From the NCBI RefSeq assembly GCF_002954685.1, contig NZ_MSCN01000001.1:270485-334230 (forward strand): DNA of 63,746 bases, given 5' to 3'. This document shows, in pieces, positions 53,629 through 62,743 of the stretch. This DNA is from Polaribacter porphyrae (GTDB lineage Bacteria; Bacteroidota; Bacteroidia; Flavobacteriales; Flavobacteriaceae). The translations under genes were made by a program, and so were the position numbers. The notes beneath the pieces were generated by a model. It was not told where the DNA came from. It was given only the letters and a program-made list of their open reading frames with translations, and ran no database searches. Positions within the stretch are counted from its first letter, which is position 1; each line of letters opens with the position of its first letter.

Positions 53629-54498
53629 TTATTCCACTAATTTATCAAGTGTGTATATAATTAAATCTGCAATAACTTTGTTTGGGTTTTCGCTAAAAGT
53701 ACCATTAGCTCTGTTAGCAATAATCGCATTCATAGAAACAGCATTATGCCCTAATAATTTTGATAAACCATAAATGGCAGAGGTTTCCATCTCTAAATTT
53801 GTAATTCTGTTATCTATAAAATTGAAACTATCAATCTTTGAGTTTAAATTTGCGTCTTGTAAATTTAATCTTAAAACTCTTCCTTGTGGGCCGTAAAAAC
53901 CTCCAGCAGTTGCAGTAATTCCTATATATGTTTTTTCTGAAGTGATTTTTGTGGCTAGTTTATTTGCATTAGAAATTACTAAAGGATGACTTTTTTTAAG
54001 ACTCCAATTGGTATGTTTTACAAAAGCATCTTCAATTTCTGGATGCGAAATTTCATCAACTTGATAAGCTTGTAACATTCCATTCAAATCTATTGCATGA
54101 GAACTTAATAAAAAAGAATCTACAGGAATATCTTTTTGTAAAGAACCAGAAGTACCAATTCTAACAATATTTAACGCTGTGTGTTCTTTTTTAATTGCTC
54201 TAGTTTTTAAATTAATATTTACTAGAGCATCTAATTCGTTTAGAACGATATCTATATTATCTGGTCCAATACCTGTGGAAATAACACTTATTCTCTTGTT
54301 CTTATAAGTACCAGTTGTTGTTTTAAACTCACGTTTTTGTGTTGTAAATTCAATAGAATCAAAATGTTTGGTTACTTTATCTACTCTTTCTTGATCCCCT
54401 ACAAAAATAAAATTTTGAGCAATATTTTCTGGTTTTAAATTCAAATGATATATACTACCATCATCATTTAAAATTAATTCAGATTGTTTCAATGACAT
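53629..54498 (-). CDS. Nucleoside phosphorylase (PNP/UDP family)
   Basis: This 289-residue enzyme has the PNP_UDP fold: VGDQERVDKVTKHF (phosphate site), IVRIGTSGSLQKDIPV, and NLEMETSAIYGLSKLLGH (nucleoside site with Glu-Met-Glu). It would split a nucleoside with phosphate to base and ribose-1-phosphate, closest to uridine phosphorylase by motif form. It is in a compact run with DUF1835, binding-protein and lipoprotein genes. Confidence 0.9.
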   Translation of the reverse strand: MSLKQSELILNDDGSIYHLNLKPENIAQNFIFVGDQERVDKVTKHFDSIEFTTQKREFKTTTGTYKNKRISVISTGIGPDNIDIVLNELDALVNINLKTRAIKKEHTALNIVRIGTSGSLQKDIPVDSFLLSSHAIDLNGMLQAYQVDEISHPEIEDAFVKHTNWSLKKSHPLVISNANKLATKITSEKTYIGITATAGGFYGPQGRVLRLNLQDANLNSKIDSFNFIDNRITNLEMETSAIYGLSKLLGHNAVSMNAIIANRANGTFSENPNKVIADLIIYTLDKLVE

Positions 54499-55443
54499 TT
54501 ATGATGTTATTTGTAACAGTTTATCAGTTTCATTGTGACGTAGAAAACTGTATTTTTTAGCTCCACCAAGATAAGATAAATCATTTCTTAATTCTCCATA
54601 AAAATTAATTTGATTTTCTAAAACAGCTTTTCCTTTTTTATTGAGTTTTATAGGATTGAATGAAGTAAATAATTTTTTAAGGTTATTTATTTTGTTTTCG
54701 TATTGTGAATCTCCAAAACCATAATTTTTTTCATCTTTTAATAATTGATCAACTAATTCTCTCTGGTTAGAAAAGTTGCGAGAATTTGCAGTTTTAATAA
54801 TAGTGTTTTCTATAGTATTTAGACCATTTTCAATTGATGGAAAACGTAACATATGAGCTTCTATTGCACTTACTAAATATTGAAATGTATTGCTAGTATT
54901 AAAGCTATTAACAGTTTCTAAACGTAAAGGCGAATCTGAACAGTATAATTGCCAGATATAATCTGCGTATTCTATATCATCTTGAGATAATTCTACCCTG
55001 TTCTTATAATGATTTTTTAGTTGATTTTCTGTAAGTTCTCCTAAAGCTTTTAATTTTTTTGATCCTTTAACCTTACCACTACAAACTAAAGAAATATGAT
55101 AGCCTTTTCTGTAACGTTTTAACCAACTAATTACAGCAATCATATTAATTTGACAAAATAAATCGTGTTCAAACCAGAGAACTATTTCTTTTGTATTCTT
55201 CTTGTTACAAAGATTTCTATATTCTTTTAGAGTATAATCTATAAATTTTTTCTTTGTTATTTTATAGGATGTTTTAAAAAAATCAAATCTGTTTTTCCAG
55301 AAAGATTCACTACCAACATCTATAGTAGTTTTGCCTTCACAAAGCATTTCTCTCCAAGTAATAAAATCACCTGAAAAATTTAGTTTTTTAAGATAATCTG
55401 TTGTGCTATCTCCATTTGTTATGTGTAAAATTGAAGCCCCCAT
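54499..55443 (-). CDS. DUF1835 domain protein
   Basis: This 314-residue protein has the DUF1835 pattern at the start (LHITNGDSTTDYLKKLNFSGDFITWREMLCEGKT) and a conserved KEIVLWFEHDLFCQINMI near residue 110. The C-terminal half has helices of an undefined type. Function unknown. Its stop adjoins the phosphorylase start, so it is in the operon. Confidence 0.8.
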   Translation of the reverse strand: MGASILHITNGDSTTDYLKKLNFSGDFITWREMLCEGKTTIDVGSESFWKNRFDFFKTSYKITKKKFIDYTLKEYRNLCNKKNTKEIVLWFEHDLFCQINMIAVISWLKRYRKGYHISLVCSGKVKGSKKLKALGELTENQLKNHYKNRVELSQDDIEYADYIWQLYCSDSPLRLETVNSFNTSNTFQYLVSAIEAHMLRFPSIENGLNTIENTIIKTANSRNFSNQRELVDQLLKDEKNYGFGDSQYENKINNLKKLFTSFNPIKLNKKGKAVLENQINFYGELRNDLSYLGGAKKYSFLRHNETDKLLQITS

Positions 55444-55495
55444 AAAAATTACTAACGTTTTTTGGTTTTATTTAATTGTGTGATGTTGATGAAGA

Positions 55496-55819
55496 TTAAC
55501 CACCAACACGTTTTACTTTAAATCCTTTTTCTTTTAGCATAGCCATTATTTTATCTCTATAATCTCCTTGAATAATAATTTTATCATCTTTAAAACTACC
55601 ACCCACAGAAAGTGTTTTTTTTATTTCTTTAGCAAGAATCTTAAAATCTTGTGTTGCTCCATTATAACCATCTAAAATAGTAATAGGTTTCCCTTTTCTT
55701 TTTTCATACTTACAAAGAATTGGTTCATTTTGTAGCCAAACATTAGATTTTTCAACTTTAGGTTCTAGAGTCTCTTTATGATCTGGAAACAAGTTTTTTA
55801 ATTGATCTTTTAAATCCAT
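55496..55819 (-). CDS. SUI1/eIF1-like translation factor (YciH type)
   Basis: This 107-residue protein ends with the SUI1 fold: a strand rich in GKPITILDGYNG, LAKEIKKTLSVGGSFKDDKIIIQGDYRDKI, and KGFKVKRVGG. Bacterial YciH proteins of this family affect start selection and are linked with stress. It overlaps the upstream oxygenase stop by one base (TAATG), so it is co-translated. Confidence 0.88.
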   Translation of the reverse strand: MDLKDQLKNLFPDHKETLEPKVEKSNVWLQNEPILCKYEKRKGKPITILDGYNGATQDFKILAKEIKKTLSVGGSFKDDKIIIQGDYRDKIMAMLKEKGFKVKRVGG

Positions 55820-56766
55820 TATTTTTTCAATCCTAACTCTTTTAAACGCTCATCTAAAAACTCACCTGCTGTAATATCATCAAATTGCTTTGGATTATCT
55901 CCATCTATACAATTTTCAAGAACATCAAGTTTCATATCTGAAACAGGGTGCATAAAAAACGGAATAGAATAACGTGAAGTGCCCCACATTTCTTTTGGTG
56001 GATTTGTAACTCTATGTATCGTAGATTTTAATTTATTGTTACTATGTCTAGACAACATATCTCCTACATTAATCATTAGTTCGTCTGGTTCTGCAACAGC
56101 ATCAATCCATTCTCCTTTATGGTTTTGAACTTGTAGACCTTTTCCTTGAGCACCCATTAATAAGGTAATCAAATTAATATCTCCATGAGCTGCTGCTCTT
56201 TCTGCTCCTTTTGGTTCAGTTTTTATTGGTGGATAATGAATAGGACGTAAAATACTATTTCCGTTTTTAATATAATCATCAAAATAGGTTTCTTCTAAAC
56301 CTAAATGCAAAGCCAAAGAACGCAACACATATTTTGCTGTTTTTTCTAACATTTGGTAGGTTTCTTTACCAACTTCATTAAATTTAGGTAATTCTTCAAC
56401 TGTTACATTATCTGGATATTCGTTTGCGTATTTAGAATCAGCATCTACATATTGTCCAAAATGCCAAAATTCTTTTAAATCCCCTTCTTTTTTGCCTTTT
56501 GCAGATTCTTTACCAAAAGAAACATAACCTCTTTGACCTCCTATTCCAGGTATTTCATACTTTTCTTTTACTTCTGTTGGTAAATCAAAAAAGTTTTTGA
56601 TTTCTGTATATAAATCACTTACTAATTTATCATCTAAAAAATGACCTTTTAAAGCAACAAAACCTATATTTTCATAAGCATGTCCAATTTCATCAATAAA
56701 TTTTTGTTTTCTGTTTTTATCATTAGATAAAAAATCTGCAAGATTTACACTAGGTATTTTATTCAT
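55819..56766 (-). CDS. Isopenicillin-N-synthase-like 2OG-Fe(II) oxygenase
   Basis: This 315-residue protein has an N-terminal DIOX_N-type part and the double-stranded beta-helix with the iron ligands: AAAHGDINLITLL (His and Asp) and LKSTIHRVTNPP (second His), followed by RYSIPFF, where Arg and Ser bind 2-oxoglutarate. The substrate is unknown. It is first in the minus-strand operon and is preceded by a TAACTTTA element (56795-56802) that could be its -7 box. Confidence 0.88.
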   Translation of the reverse strand: MNKIPSVNLADFLSNDKNRKQKFIDEIGHAYENIGFVALKGHFLDDKLVSDLYTEIKNFFDLPTEVKEKYEIPGIGGQRGYVSFGKESAKGKKEGDLKEFWHFGQYVDADSKYANEYPDNVTVEELPKFNEVGKETYQMLEKTAKYVLRSLALHLGLEETYFDDYIKNGNSILRPIHYPPIKTEPKGAERAAAHGDINLITLLMGAQGKGLQVQNHKGEWIDAVAEPDELMINVGDMLSRHSNNKLKSTIHRVTNPPKEMWGTSRYSIPFFMHPVSDMKLDVLENCIDGDNPKQFDDITAGEFLDERLKELGLKK

Positions 56767-56794
56767 TGTTGATTGATTTAAAATAAAACGGGTT

Positions 56795-56802
56795 TAAAGT
56801 TA
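56795..56802 (-). promoter_or_regulatory. -7-like element of oxygenase operon
   Basis: The minus strand reads TAACTTTA, a near match to TAnnTTTG, about 30 bases before the oxygenase ATG at 56766. The same TAACTTTA form lies upstream of the Usp gene and, as TAACTTTG, upstream of the adenosyltransferase gene. Confidence 0.4.
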
Positions 56803-56893
56803 CAAAAAAAAGGTTACCAAAAATCATAAAAAAAAGCCATGAAAATTAGGTAATCTATTTTTTTAAGAGGTTAGAATGAATTTTTATGAAAAA

Positions 56894-57625
56894 CTACTTC
56901 TTTTTGAATGGTATTAAATAAGAAAGTGTATAGTTAAAACCAAAACCAGTTCCGCTTTCGAAAATTCTGTTGAATCCAGGTGAATACAAGGTTTTGAAGT
57001 TATTGGGTTCTGTATTACTTATCATTACTTTATAAGATACGCTAGCACTTATAAAAAAGTTTTTAAATGTTTCCACTTTTATGCCTACCATAATTTCAGA
57101 CCAATGTGCATTCAAATCGCTTGATACTGGTACATTGTTTACATTTCCTGTAAAATAAGGAGGGGTGTTTAACTGCCCAGTAACTACATTTGGTGTAAAG
57201 CTATTTAAAGTCTGCTCAAAAATACTTAAACCATATCTAAAACCCACAAAAACCTCGTTGTTCATATCTAACCAATTTTCATAAGCATTAAAGTTGATAC
57301 CTAGTCTCATGTAACTTCCTTTAGATGTAGAGTTTGTAAAATCTTCTTGAGTAGTTTCGCTTTCATAACCCAGTTCTGCTGCAATAAATAATCTTTTGGT
57401 AATTCTATAATCACCTACAAGTTCAATACCACTATTGTATTCTCCATCAATTGAAGCTTTTATTGGCTTGCTGATGTCTATTCCTATACGAATTCCGTAA
57501 GGAGATTTATATACAATAGAATCTTTGTTAGAGCTAATACTATCTTTAGATTTCTCTTGCGAAAAACCATCAACAAGACAAAAAAGAAAAAATAGACTAA
57601 TGAAAAATTTGGACATGTGCTTCAT
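56894..57625 (-). CDS. DUF6048-type outer-membrane protein
   Basis: This 243-residue protein has a signal peptide (SLFFLFCLVDGFSQ) and a beta-barrel-like body with alternating strands (RLFIAAELGYESETTQE, SYMRLGINFNAYE) ending in hydrophobic SYLIPFKKK. It is probably an outer-membrane barrel. It overlaps the DUF6452 gene by 29 bases; a second ATG at 57616 would shorten the overlap. The DUF6048/DUF6452 pair near rlmD is a recurrent flavobacterial arrangement (from memory). Confidence 0.75.
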   Translation of the reverse strand: MKHMSKFFISLFFLFCLVDGFSQEKSKDSISSNKDSIVYKSPYGIRIGIDISKPIKASIDGEYNSGIELVGDYRITKRLFIAAELGYESETTQEDFTNSTSKGSYMRLGINFNAYENWLDMNNEVFVGFRYGLSIFEQTLNSFTPNVVTGQLNTPPYFTGNVNNVPVSSDLNAHWSEIMVGIKVETFKNFFISASVSYKVMISNTEPNNFKTLYSPGFNRIFESGTGFGFNYTLSYLIPFKKK

Positions 57626-58079
57626 CTTGATTTTCTATTGTTGATGTATTTGGAGTAAAACCTTTTATCCAAGAGTTTGTGTCTGGATTAAATGTTACAT
57701 TATTAAAAATAATTTTAAAACCACATGAACGTGATACATAAATATTTTCAGGAGTATAGTTTATTGTTAGTTTTACAATTTCATTGTTACTAGTTTTACC
57801 ATCGATATTATTCATTTTAATAGTATAAATGGTCTCTGAAACTGACGTGTTTAATGGTATAGAAACAATACTGTCTATAGTTTGATTAGTATATAGACTG
57901 TCAATTATACCATCAGCTATAATTGAAAACCTTTCAACTTTTTTAACATTTATCCTATTAGCATCATCATAAAATTTTAAAATTAATTGTGGTGTTACAG
58001 GATTTTCTAAACAAAAATCATCTTTAGTACAACTCAAAATACCAATTAACAAAACAATAGTTGCTATTATTTTTTTCAT
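57597..58079 (-). CDS. DUF6452-type lipoprotein
   Basis: This 160-residue protein has a lipoprotein signal (IVLLIGILSCTKDDF, Cys17) and a beta-rich body containing ENPVTPQLILKFYDDANR near residue 25, and a conserved Cys near SRSCGFKIIFNNVTF. It overlaps the downstream DUF6048 gene, so translation is coupled and the two probably act together in the outer membrane. Function unknown. Confidence 0.75.
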   Translation of the reverse strand: MKKIIATIVLLIGILSCTKDDFCLENPVTPQLILKFYDDANRINVKKVERFSIIADGIIDSLYTNQTIDSIVSIPLNTSVSETIYTIKMNNIDGKTSNNEIVKLTINYTPENIYVSRSCGFKIIFNNVTFNPDTNSWIKGFTPNTSTIENQDEAHVQIFH

Positions 58080-58082
58080 ATT

Positions 58083-58373
58083 TTATTCTTCTACTTCTAC
58101 TATTCTGTTAATAGCTTCTGCTAATTTAAAGTCTAATTCAGTAACTCCATCAGCATCGTGAGTGGTTAAAGAAATATCTAAAGTATTATATATATTAGTC
58201 CATTCTGGATGATGATTCAGAGCTTCACATTCAAATGCAATTCTATTCATTGCAGACATACAATCTTTAAAATTATCGAATTCAAAATCTGTATGTAGTG
58301 CATTATCGTAAAAATCCCAATCTGTAAGGTTTTCTATTCTTTGTTCTATTTCTCTATTTGATAGTTTTTTCAT
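58083..58373 (-). CDS. Pterin-4a-carbinolamine dehydratase
   Basis: This 96-residue enzyme dehydrates the carbinolamine formed by aromatic-amino-acid hydroxylases, with catalytic residues in CEALNHHPEWTNIYNT and LTTHDADGVTELDF. The length is normal. It lies at the head of the run before DUF6452, four bases apart, so co-transcription is likely. No phenylalanine hydroxylase gene is in the window. Confidence 0.92.
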   Translation of the reverse strand: MKKLSNREIEQRIENLTDWDFYDNALHTDFEFDNFKDCMSAMNRIAFECEALNHHPEWTNIYNTLDISLTTHDADGVTELDFKLAEAINRIVEVEE

Positions 58374-58463
58374 TAGAAATTTATTTTGGCTAATGTAAAA
58401 TGTTTATTTAAAACATTAAAATTAAAATTTAAAAATTGATAACTAAAAAAGTAAAATCTCAAA

Positions 58464-58481
58464 ATACCTAATTATAGGTAT
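58464..58481 (+). promoter_or_regulatory. Inverted repeat before small gene
   Basis: ATACCTA (58464-58470) and TAGGTAT (58475-58481) form a perfect 7-base inverted repeat over 4 bases, upstream of the small plus-strand gene and divergent from the pterin dehydratase gene; possible operator, no regulator known. Confidence 0.3.
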
Positions 58482-58526
58482 ATAGATGAAAAGCTATGTT
58501 TTAGATATTTGAAAAAACTTATAATC

Positions 58527-58742
58527 ATGGCATTAATACTTAAATATCGTTTAGCTTGGAATCATATTCAAAATAAAGGGGAGGTAATACTAAAAATATC
58601 AAATAGTAGTGATTTAATAAAAATAGAGGTTAACAGTGCTAGTGAATTTAACGCTATTTTTTCTATCTTAAATAACTCACCCGTAAAGATTAACAATAAT
58701 GGATGGATATTTAATGCTGAAAGTGAGAATCCTGGAAATTAG
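58527..58742 (+). CDS. Small hypothetical protein
   Basis: This 71-residue protein starts at ATG 58527 (MALILKYRLAWNHIQNKGEV); the frame also opens at a TTG at 58509, which would add six residues. It has short beta strands and an ASEFNAIFSILNNSPV helix. I do not recognise it. It ends five bases before the next lipoprotein gene, so the two may be one operon. Confidence 0.6.
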   Translation: MALILKYRLAWNHIQNKGEVILKISNSSDLIKIEVNSASEFNAIFSILNNSPVKINNNGWIFNAESENPGN

Positions 58743-58747
58743 AAACT

Positions 58748-59275
58748 ATGAAAAAATTAATTATTGGAGTTTTAATATTGGTGTCTTCTTGTGTGTCAAG
58801 AAAAGCAAGAGTACATAATCTTCCTAGGTTTGAAGATGGTTCTGGAAGATATTTTATAACTTTTGATGCTACAAGAAGAGGTAGTTTAGTTACCGTTGAC
58901 AAATCAGGTAAATTAAGAGTGTTATCTGAAGTTGCTCCAGATGCAGCAGTTACTTCCGTGATAAATTTGACATCTAAACTGAATGTAAAAGACAAATTTG
59001 AAGCAGAACAAGTAACAAAAATAACAGAAAGTTTAACTCAATTAGGGAAAAGAACAGCTTCTGTAAATATTTTAAGAGACGCTTTATATAGATTAGAAGA
59101 GCTTCATATAAGTGGAGAAAAAATAGATTCTACTGATATAAGATATTTATTATTCAAGGAAATTCTAGCAACAGTTAAAGAAATTCAATTGTCTGAAAAG
59201 ATAGAAAAAGAAGTTGAACAATTAAAGTCTGAATTAAAATCTATAAAAAAAATGCCAGATTATGATAAAAAATAA
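58748..59275 (+). CDS. Hypothetical lipoprotein
   Basis: This 175-residue protein has a lipoprotein signal (IIGVLILVSSCVSRK, Cys15). The mature part begins with a small beta region (DGSGRYFITFDATRRGSL) followed by a long alpha-helical C-terminal half rich in Glu, Lys and Leu, possibly a coiled coil. No family recognised. It follows the small gene at 58527 and is convergent with rlmD, six bases between the ends. Confidence 0.65.
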   Translation: MKKLIIGVLILVSSCVSRKARVHNLPRFEDGSGRYFITFDATRRGSLVTVDKSGKLRVLSEVAPDAAVTSVINLTSKLNVKDKFEAEQVTKITESLTQLGKRTASVNILRDALYRLEELHISGEKIDSTDIRYLLFKEILATVKEIQLSEKIEKEVEQLKSELKSIKKMPDYDKK

Positions 59276-59280
59276 TTGAA

Positions 59281-60732
59281 CTATCTCTCAAACAAAACCA
59301 CAGTTTCAATATGACTTGTGTGTGGAAACTGATCTACCAAACTTATTTTTTTTAGTTGATAACCAGCTTTATTTAATAATTCAGTATCTCTGGCTTGAGT
59401 TGCAGGATTACAAGAAACATAAACCATTCTGTCTGCATTTAAGTTGATGATTTTCTGCAACGTTTTAGGAACAATGCCAGCTCTTGCAGGATCTAAAATA
59501 ATTGTCTTTATCTTATTTTGGTATTCTGGATGTTGATTTAAAAACTTACCAACATCAGCAGCATAAAACTGTAAACCATCGATATTATTTCTTTTTGCAT
59601 TTTTTTTTGCATCTTCAATAGCGGAAGCTACAATATCAACCCCAATAATTTTAGCATTTTCACTTTTAGAAGCTACAATTTGTCCAATGGTACCTGTGCC
59701 ACAAAATAAGTCCATAACAACTGTGTTATCAACTTTAGATTTATCTTCTAATACATAGTCAATCACTTTACTATATAGTTTTTCTGCAGATTTAGGATTG
59801 GTTTGAAAAAAACTTTTCATACTTATTTCAAAGTTCAAACCTAACAGCTCTTCAACTATTTTATCTTTTCCATAAACTAAATTGATACTTCCTGAAGTTG
59901 CAATGGTTCTATCTCCAATTTCATCATTTATGGTGTGCAATAAACCTGCAACTCTTTTCCCAAAGAGCTTGATTAAAAATTTTGCAAATTTTTGGAGATT
60001 GAACTTCGATAAATCATAAGAAGTCGTTACTAAATTGAATAGTAATTCATCAGTTTTGTAAGATTTTCTAACTACAAAATACCTGAAAAATCCTTCTTTT
60101 TTGGGGCCATGCCAAGGTTGTAAACCTGTTTCTTTACAATACTTCCTAATACGTATTAAATTGTCTTCAAATTGTTTGTCAAAAAGTCCAGAATCTTTAT
60201 TCAGGTTATCTCCCATCCACCAAACGCCTCGTCTTTTAAAACCTAACGTAAACTCATCTACATCTGTTTTTTTTACTCTATCATAACCAATTGCAGAAAA
60301 ACCATATTCCATTTTATTTCTGTAATGAAATACGTTTGGAGATGTGATAAATTCATCAAATAAATCTTCGATATTTCCTACTTTACCAATTCGTTTAAAA
60401 AGTGATAATGTACTTTCTTTTTTATATTGATGTTGTAAATTTATAGGTAATTGAATGTATGGTGCACCAGGAATATCCTGAAATGGAACTTCAATTTCAT
60501 CATCAGAAGGTTGTAAAACATCAATCAATTTGGCTTCAGCATATTTTTTGCTAGTCTTTTTTATTTGAGCTTTTACCAATTGCCCAGGTAAAGTATTGGG
60601 TACAAAAACAACAAAACTGCCTTCATCAGAATGGATTCTTGCAATTCCTTTACCTCCAAAAGCATAATCCTCTATTTTAAGTTCTAAAATTTGATTTCTT
60701 TTTACAAATTTATTGCGTTCTCTTCTTGGCAT
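59281..60732 (-). CDS. rlmD: 23S rRNA (uracil-1939-C5)-methyltransferase RlmD
   Basis: This 483-residue enzyme has an N-terminal TRAM domain (LKIEDYAFGGKGIARIH) and the TrmA/RlmD-type methyltransferase domain: motif I VMDLFCGTGTIGQIV, DPARAGIVP, and the catalytic Cys in VYVSCNPATQARD. It lacks a clear four-Cys iron-sulphur cluster after the TRAM domain, as is common in Bacteroidota versions, so it may act on U1939 or U747 by similarity; the exact target is inferred. It is a single gene. Confidence 0.9.
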   Translation of the reverse strand: MPRRERNKFVKRNQILELKIEDYAFGGKGIARIHSDEGSFVVFVPNTLPGQLVKAQIKKTSKKYAEAKLIDVLQPSDDEIEVPFQDIPGAPYIQLPINLQHQYKKESTLSLFKRIGKVGNIEDLFDEFITSPNVFHYRNKMEYGFSAIGYDRVKKTDVDEFTLGFKRRGVWWMGDNLNKDSGLFDKQFEDNLIRIRKYCKETGLQPWHGPKKEGFFRYFVVRKSYKTDELLFNLVTTSYDLSKFNLQKFAKFLIKLFGKRVAGLLHTINDEIGDRTIATSGSINLVYGKDKIVEELLGLNFEISMKSFFQTNPKSAEKLYSKVIDYVLEDKSKVDNTVVMDLFCGTGTIGQIVASKSENAKIIGVDIVASAIEDAKKNAKRNNIDGLQFYAADVGKFLNQHPEYQNKIKTIILDPARAGIVPKTLQKIINLNADRMVYVSCNPATQARDTELLNKAGYQLKKISLVDQFPHTSHIETVVLFER

Positions 60733-60905
60733 TGTTTCTTATTATTAGTTGCAAAAATAGAATACTTTATCGATTATTTTCTTATTTTTGAAATTCTTCA
60801 GGGATGATTTCTTTCCCACGCTGAATTTCTGGCCAAAATATCTTATGGCTTCAGAAGGATAAAGGTAGAACAGGAATGGTTATTATTAATTAAAAATTAT
60901 TAAAA

Positions 60906-62186
60906 ATGGCTGTTTTAGAACAACTGACTTCGCAACAAGCGATTGAATTAGAGAACAAGTATGGTGCACACAACTATCATCCACTTCCTGTGGTTTTAAA
61001 CAGGGGAGAAGGTGTGTATGTTTGGGATGTAGAAGGGAAAAAGTATTATGATTTTTTATCAGCATATTCTGCTGTAAATCAAGGGCATTGTCATCCAAAA
61101 ATTGTGGATGCTATGACAAATCAAGCAAAAACATTAACCTTAACTTCTAGAGCTTTCTATAATGATATGCTAGGAAAGTACGAGAAATTTGCATCTGAAT
61201 ATTTTGGATTTGATAAGTTATTACCTATGAATACTGGAGCAGAAGCTGTAGAAACTGCTTTAAAAATTGCAAGAAAATGGGCTTATGAAGTAAAAAGAAT
61301 TGACGAAAATAAAGCAGAAATTATTGTTTGTGAAAACAACTTTCATGGAAGAACTACTACCATTATTTCTTTTTCTAACGATCCTGTAGCCAGAAAAAAC
61401 TTTGGTCCTTACACCAATGGATTCATTAAAATTGAATATGATAATTTGCAAGAATTACAAAACGCTTTAGAAAATAATGCAAATATTGCTGCTTTTTTGG
61501 TAGAACCAATACAGGGTGAAGCTGGTGTATATGTTCCTTCTGAAGGTTATTTAAAAGCAGCAAAAAAGTTGTGCGAAGATTACAATGTATTATTTATTGC
61601 AGATGAAGTACAAACAGGAATTGCTAGAACTGGGCGTTTATTAGCCACTTGTGGTAATTGTTCTTGTGAAAACAAAAACTGTGAAGGTACACCAGATGTA
61701 AAACCAGATGTTCTAATTTTGGGTAAAGCTTTAAGTGGAGGCGCTTATCCTGTTTCTGCTGTTTTAGCAAACGATGAAATTATGAATGTAATTCGTCCTG
61801 GAAATCATGGTTCTACTTTTGGAGGTAATCCAATAGCAGCAGCTGTTGCAATTGCTGCATTAGAAGTTGTTGCTGATGAAAAATTGGCTATAAATGCGGA
61901 TAGATTAGGTAAAATATTTAGAGAGGAAATTGCTGAATTTTGTAAAACAACAGATTTAGTAAAATCTGTTAGAGGTAAAGGTTTATTAAATGCTATTTTA
62001 ATAAATGATACAGAAGATAGTTCTACTGCTTGGGATATTTGTATAAAATTAAGAGACAATGGTTTATTAGCAAAACCAACTCATGGAAATATCATCAGGT
62101 TTGCACCACCTTTGGTAATGAATGAAGTGCAATTAAGAGATTGTATTGCTATTATTAAAAAGACAATTTCAGAATTTAAGAACTAG
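60906..62186 (+). CDS. rocD: Ornithine aminotransferase
   Basis: This 426-residue PLP enzyme converts ornithine and 2-oxoglutarate to glutamate semialdehyde and glutamate. Motifs: [17 protein letters not shown], the PLP Asp in [15 protein letters not shown], the Lys in [17 protein letters not shown], and [13 protein letters not shown]. Between the Asp and Lys motifs is a Cys-rich insertion with C249, C252, C254 and C259 (CxxCxCx4C), not part of the standard fold. It has its own terminator. Confidence 0.95.
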   Translation: MAVLEQLTSQQAIELENKYGAHNYHPLPVVLNRGEGVYVWDVEGKKYYDFLSAYSAVNQGHCHPKIVDAMTNQAKTLTLTSRAFYNDMLGKYEKFASEYFGFDKLLPMNTGAEAVETALKIARKWAYEVKRIDENKAEIIVCENNFHGRTTTIISFSNDPVARKNFGPYTNGFIKIEYDNLQELQNALENNANIAAFLVEPIQGEAGVYVPSEGYLKAAKKLCEDYNVLFIADEVQTGIARTGRLLATCGNCSCENKNCEGTPDVKPDVLILGKALSGGAYPVSAVLANDEIMNVIRPGNHGSTFGGNPIAAAVAIAALEVVADEKLAINADRLGKIFREEIAEFCKTTDLVKSVRGKGLLNAILINDTEDSSTAWDICIKLRDNGLLAKPTHGNIIRFAPPLVMNEVQLRDCIAIIKKTISEFKN

Positions 62187-62208
62187 TTTTAGTTATTAGT
62201 ATTATATG

Positions 62209-62245
62209 AGCCACAAATTTAATTTATAGAATTTGTGGCTTTAGT
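62209..62245 (+). terminator. Terminator of rocD
   Basis: AGCCACAAATT (62209-62219) pairs with AATTTGTGGCT (62230-62240) over a 10-base loop, followed by TTAGTGTTTT. Confidence 0.7.
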
Positions 62246-62288
62246 GTTTTTAGTTATTTTTACAATAACAAAACCAAAATCAAATAAA

Positions 62289-62729
62289 ATGCATAATCCA
62301 ATTACTCAATTAGAAGAATTAACGTTAACAACTGCCTCTAAACGTTTTTTAAAAGAAACTGCTAAATGGACATTTTTTCTATCTATACTAGGTTTTATAG
62401 GTGTTTTTTTGATGTTGGTTATGGCATTCTTTACTCCTTCTATTTTTGAAATGATGGTACAAATGCAACCAAGCCTTCCTCCAAATATGGGTAGTGCAAT
62501 TGCGTTTACTTATTTTGTTTTAGCAATTCTCTATTTTTTTCCTGTATATTATTTGATAAAATTCTCTATTAAACTGAAGAAGGCTCTATCTACAAAAAAC
62601 GATGAAACTTTAGCAAAAGCTTTTGAAATGTTGAAGTCTCACTATAAATTTATTGGAGTTTTTTCTATAATTACACTATCTATTTATTTGGTTTTGATAG
62701 TGTTTTCTGCAATGGGTTTTCTATCTTAA
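62289..62729 (+). CDS. DUF5362-like membrane protein
   Basis: This 146-residue protein has four hydrophobic segments (WTFFLSILGFIGVFLMLVM, AFTYFVLAILYFFPVYYLI, and two near the C-terminus) and starts HNPITQLEELTLTTASKRFL, resembling the DUF5362 family. I start it at ATG 62289; the frame extends upstream into the rocD terminator stem only through GTG, which is not likely a start. Function unknown. Confidence 0.75.
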   Translation: MHNPITQLEELTLTTASKRFLKETAKWTFFLSILGFIGVFLMLVMAFFTPSIFEMMVQMQPSLPPNMGSAIAFTYFVLAILYFFPVYYLIKFSIKLKKALSTKNDETLAKAFEMLKSHYKFIGVFSIITLSIYLVLIVFSAMGFLS

Positions 62730-62743
62730 AATTATTTAAGCAA

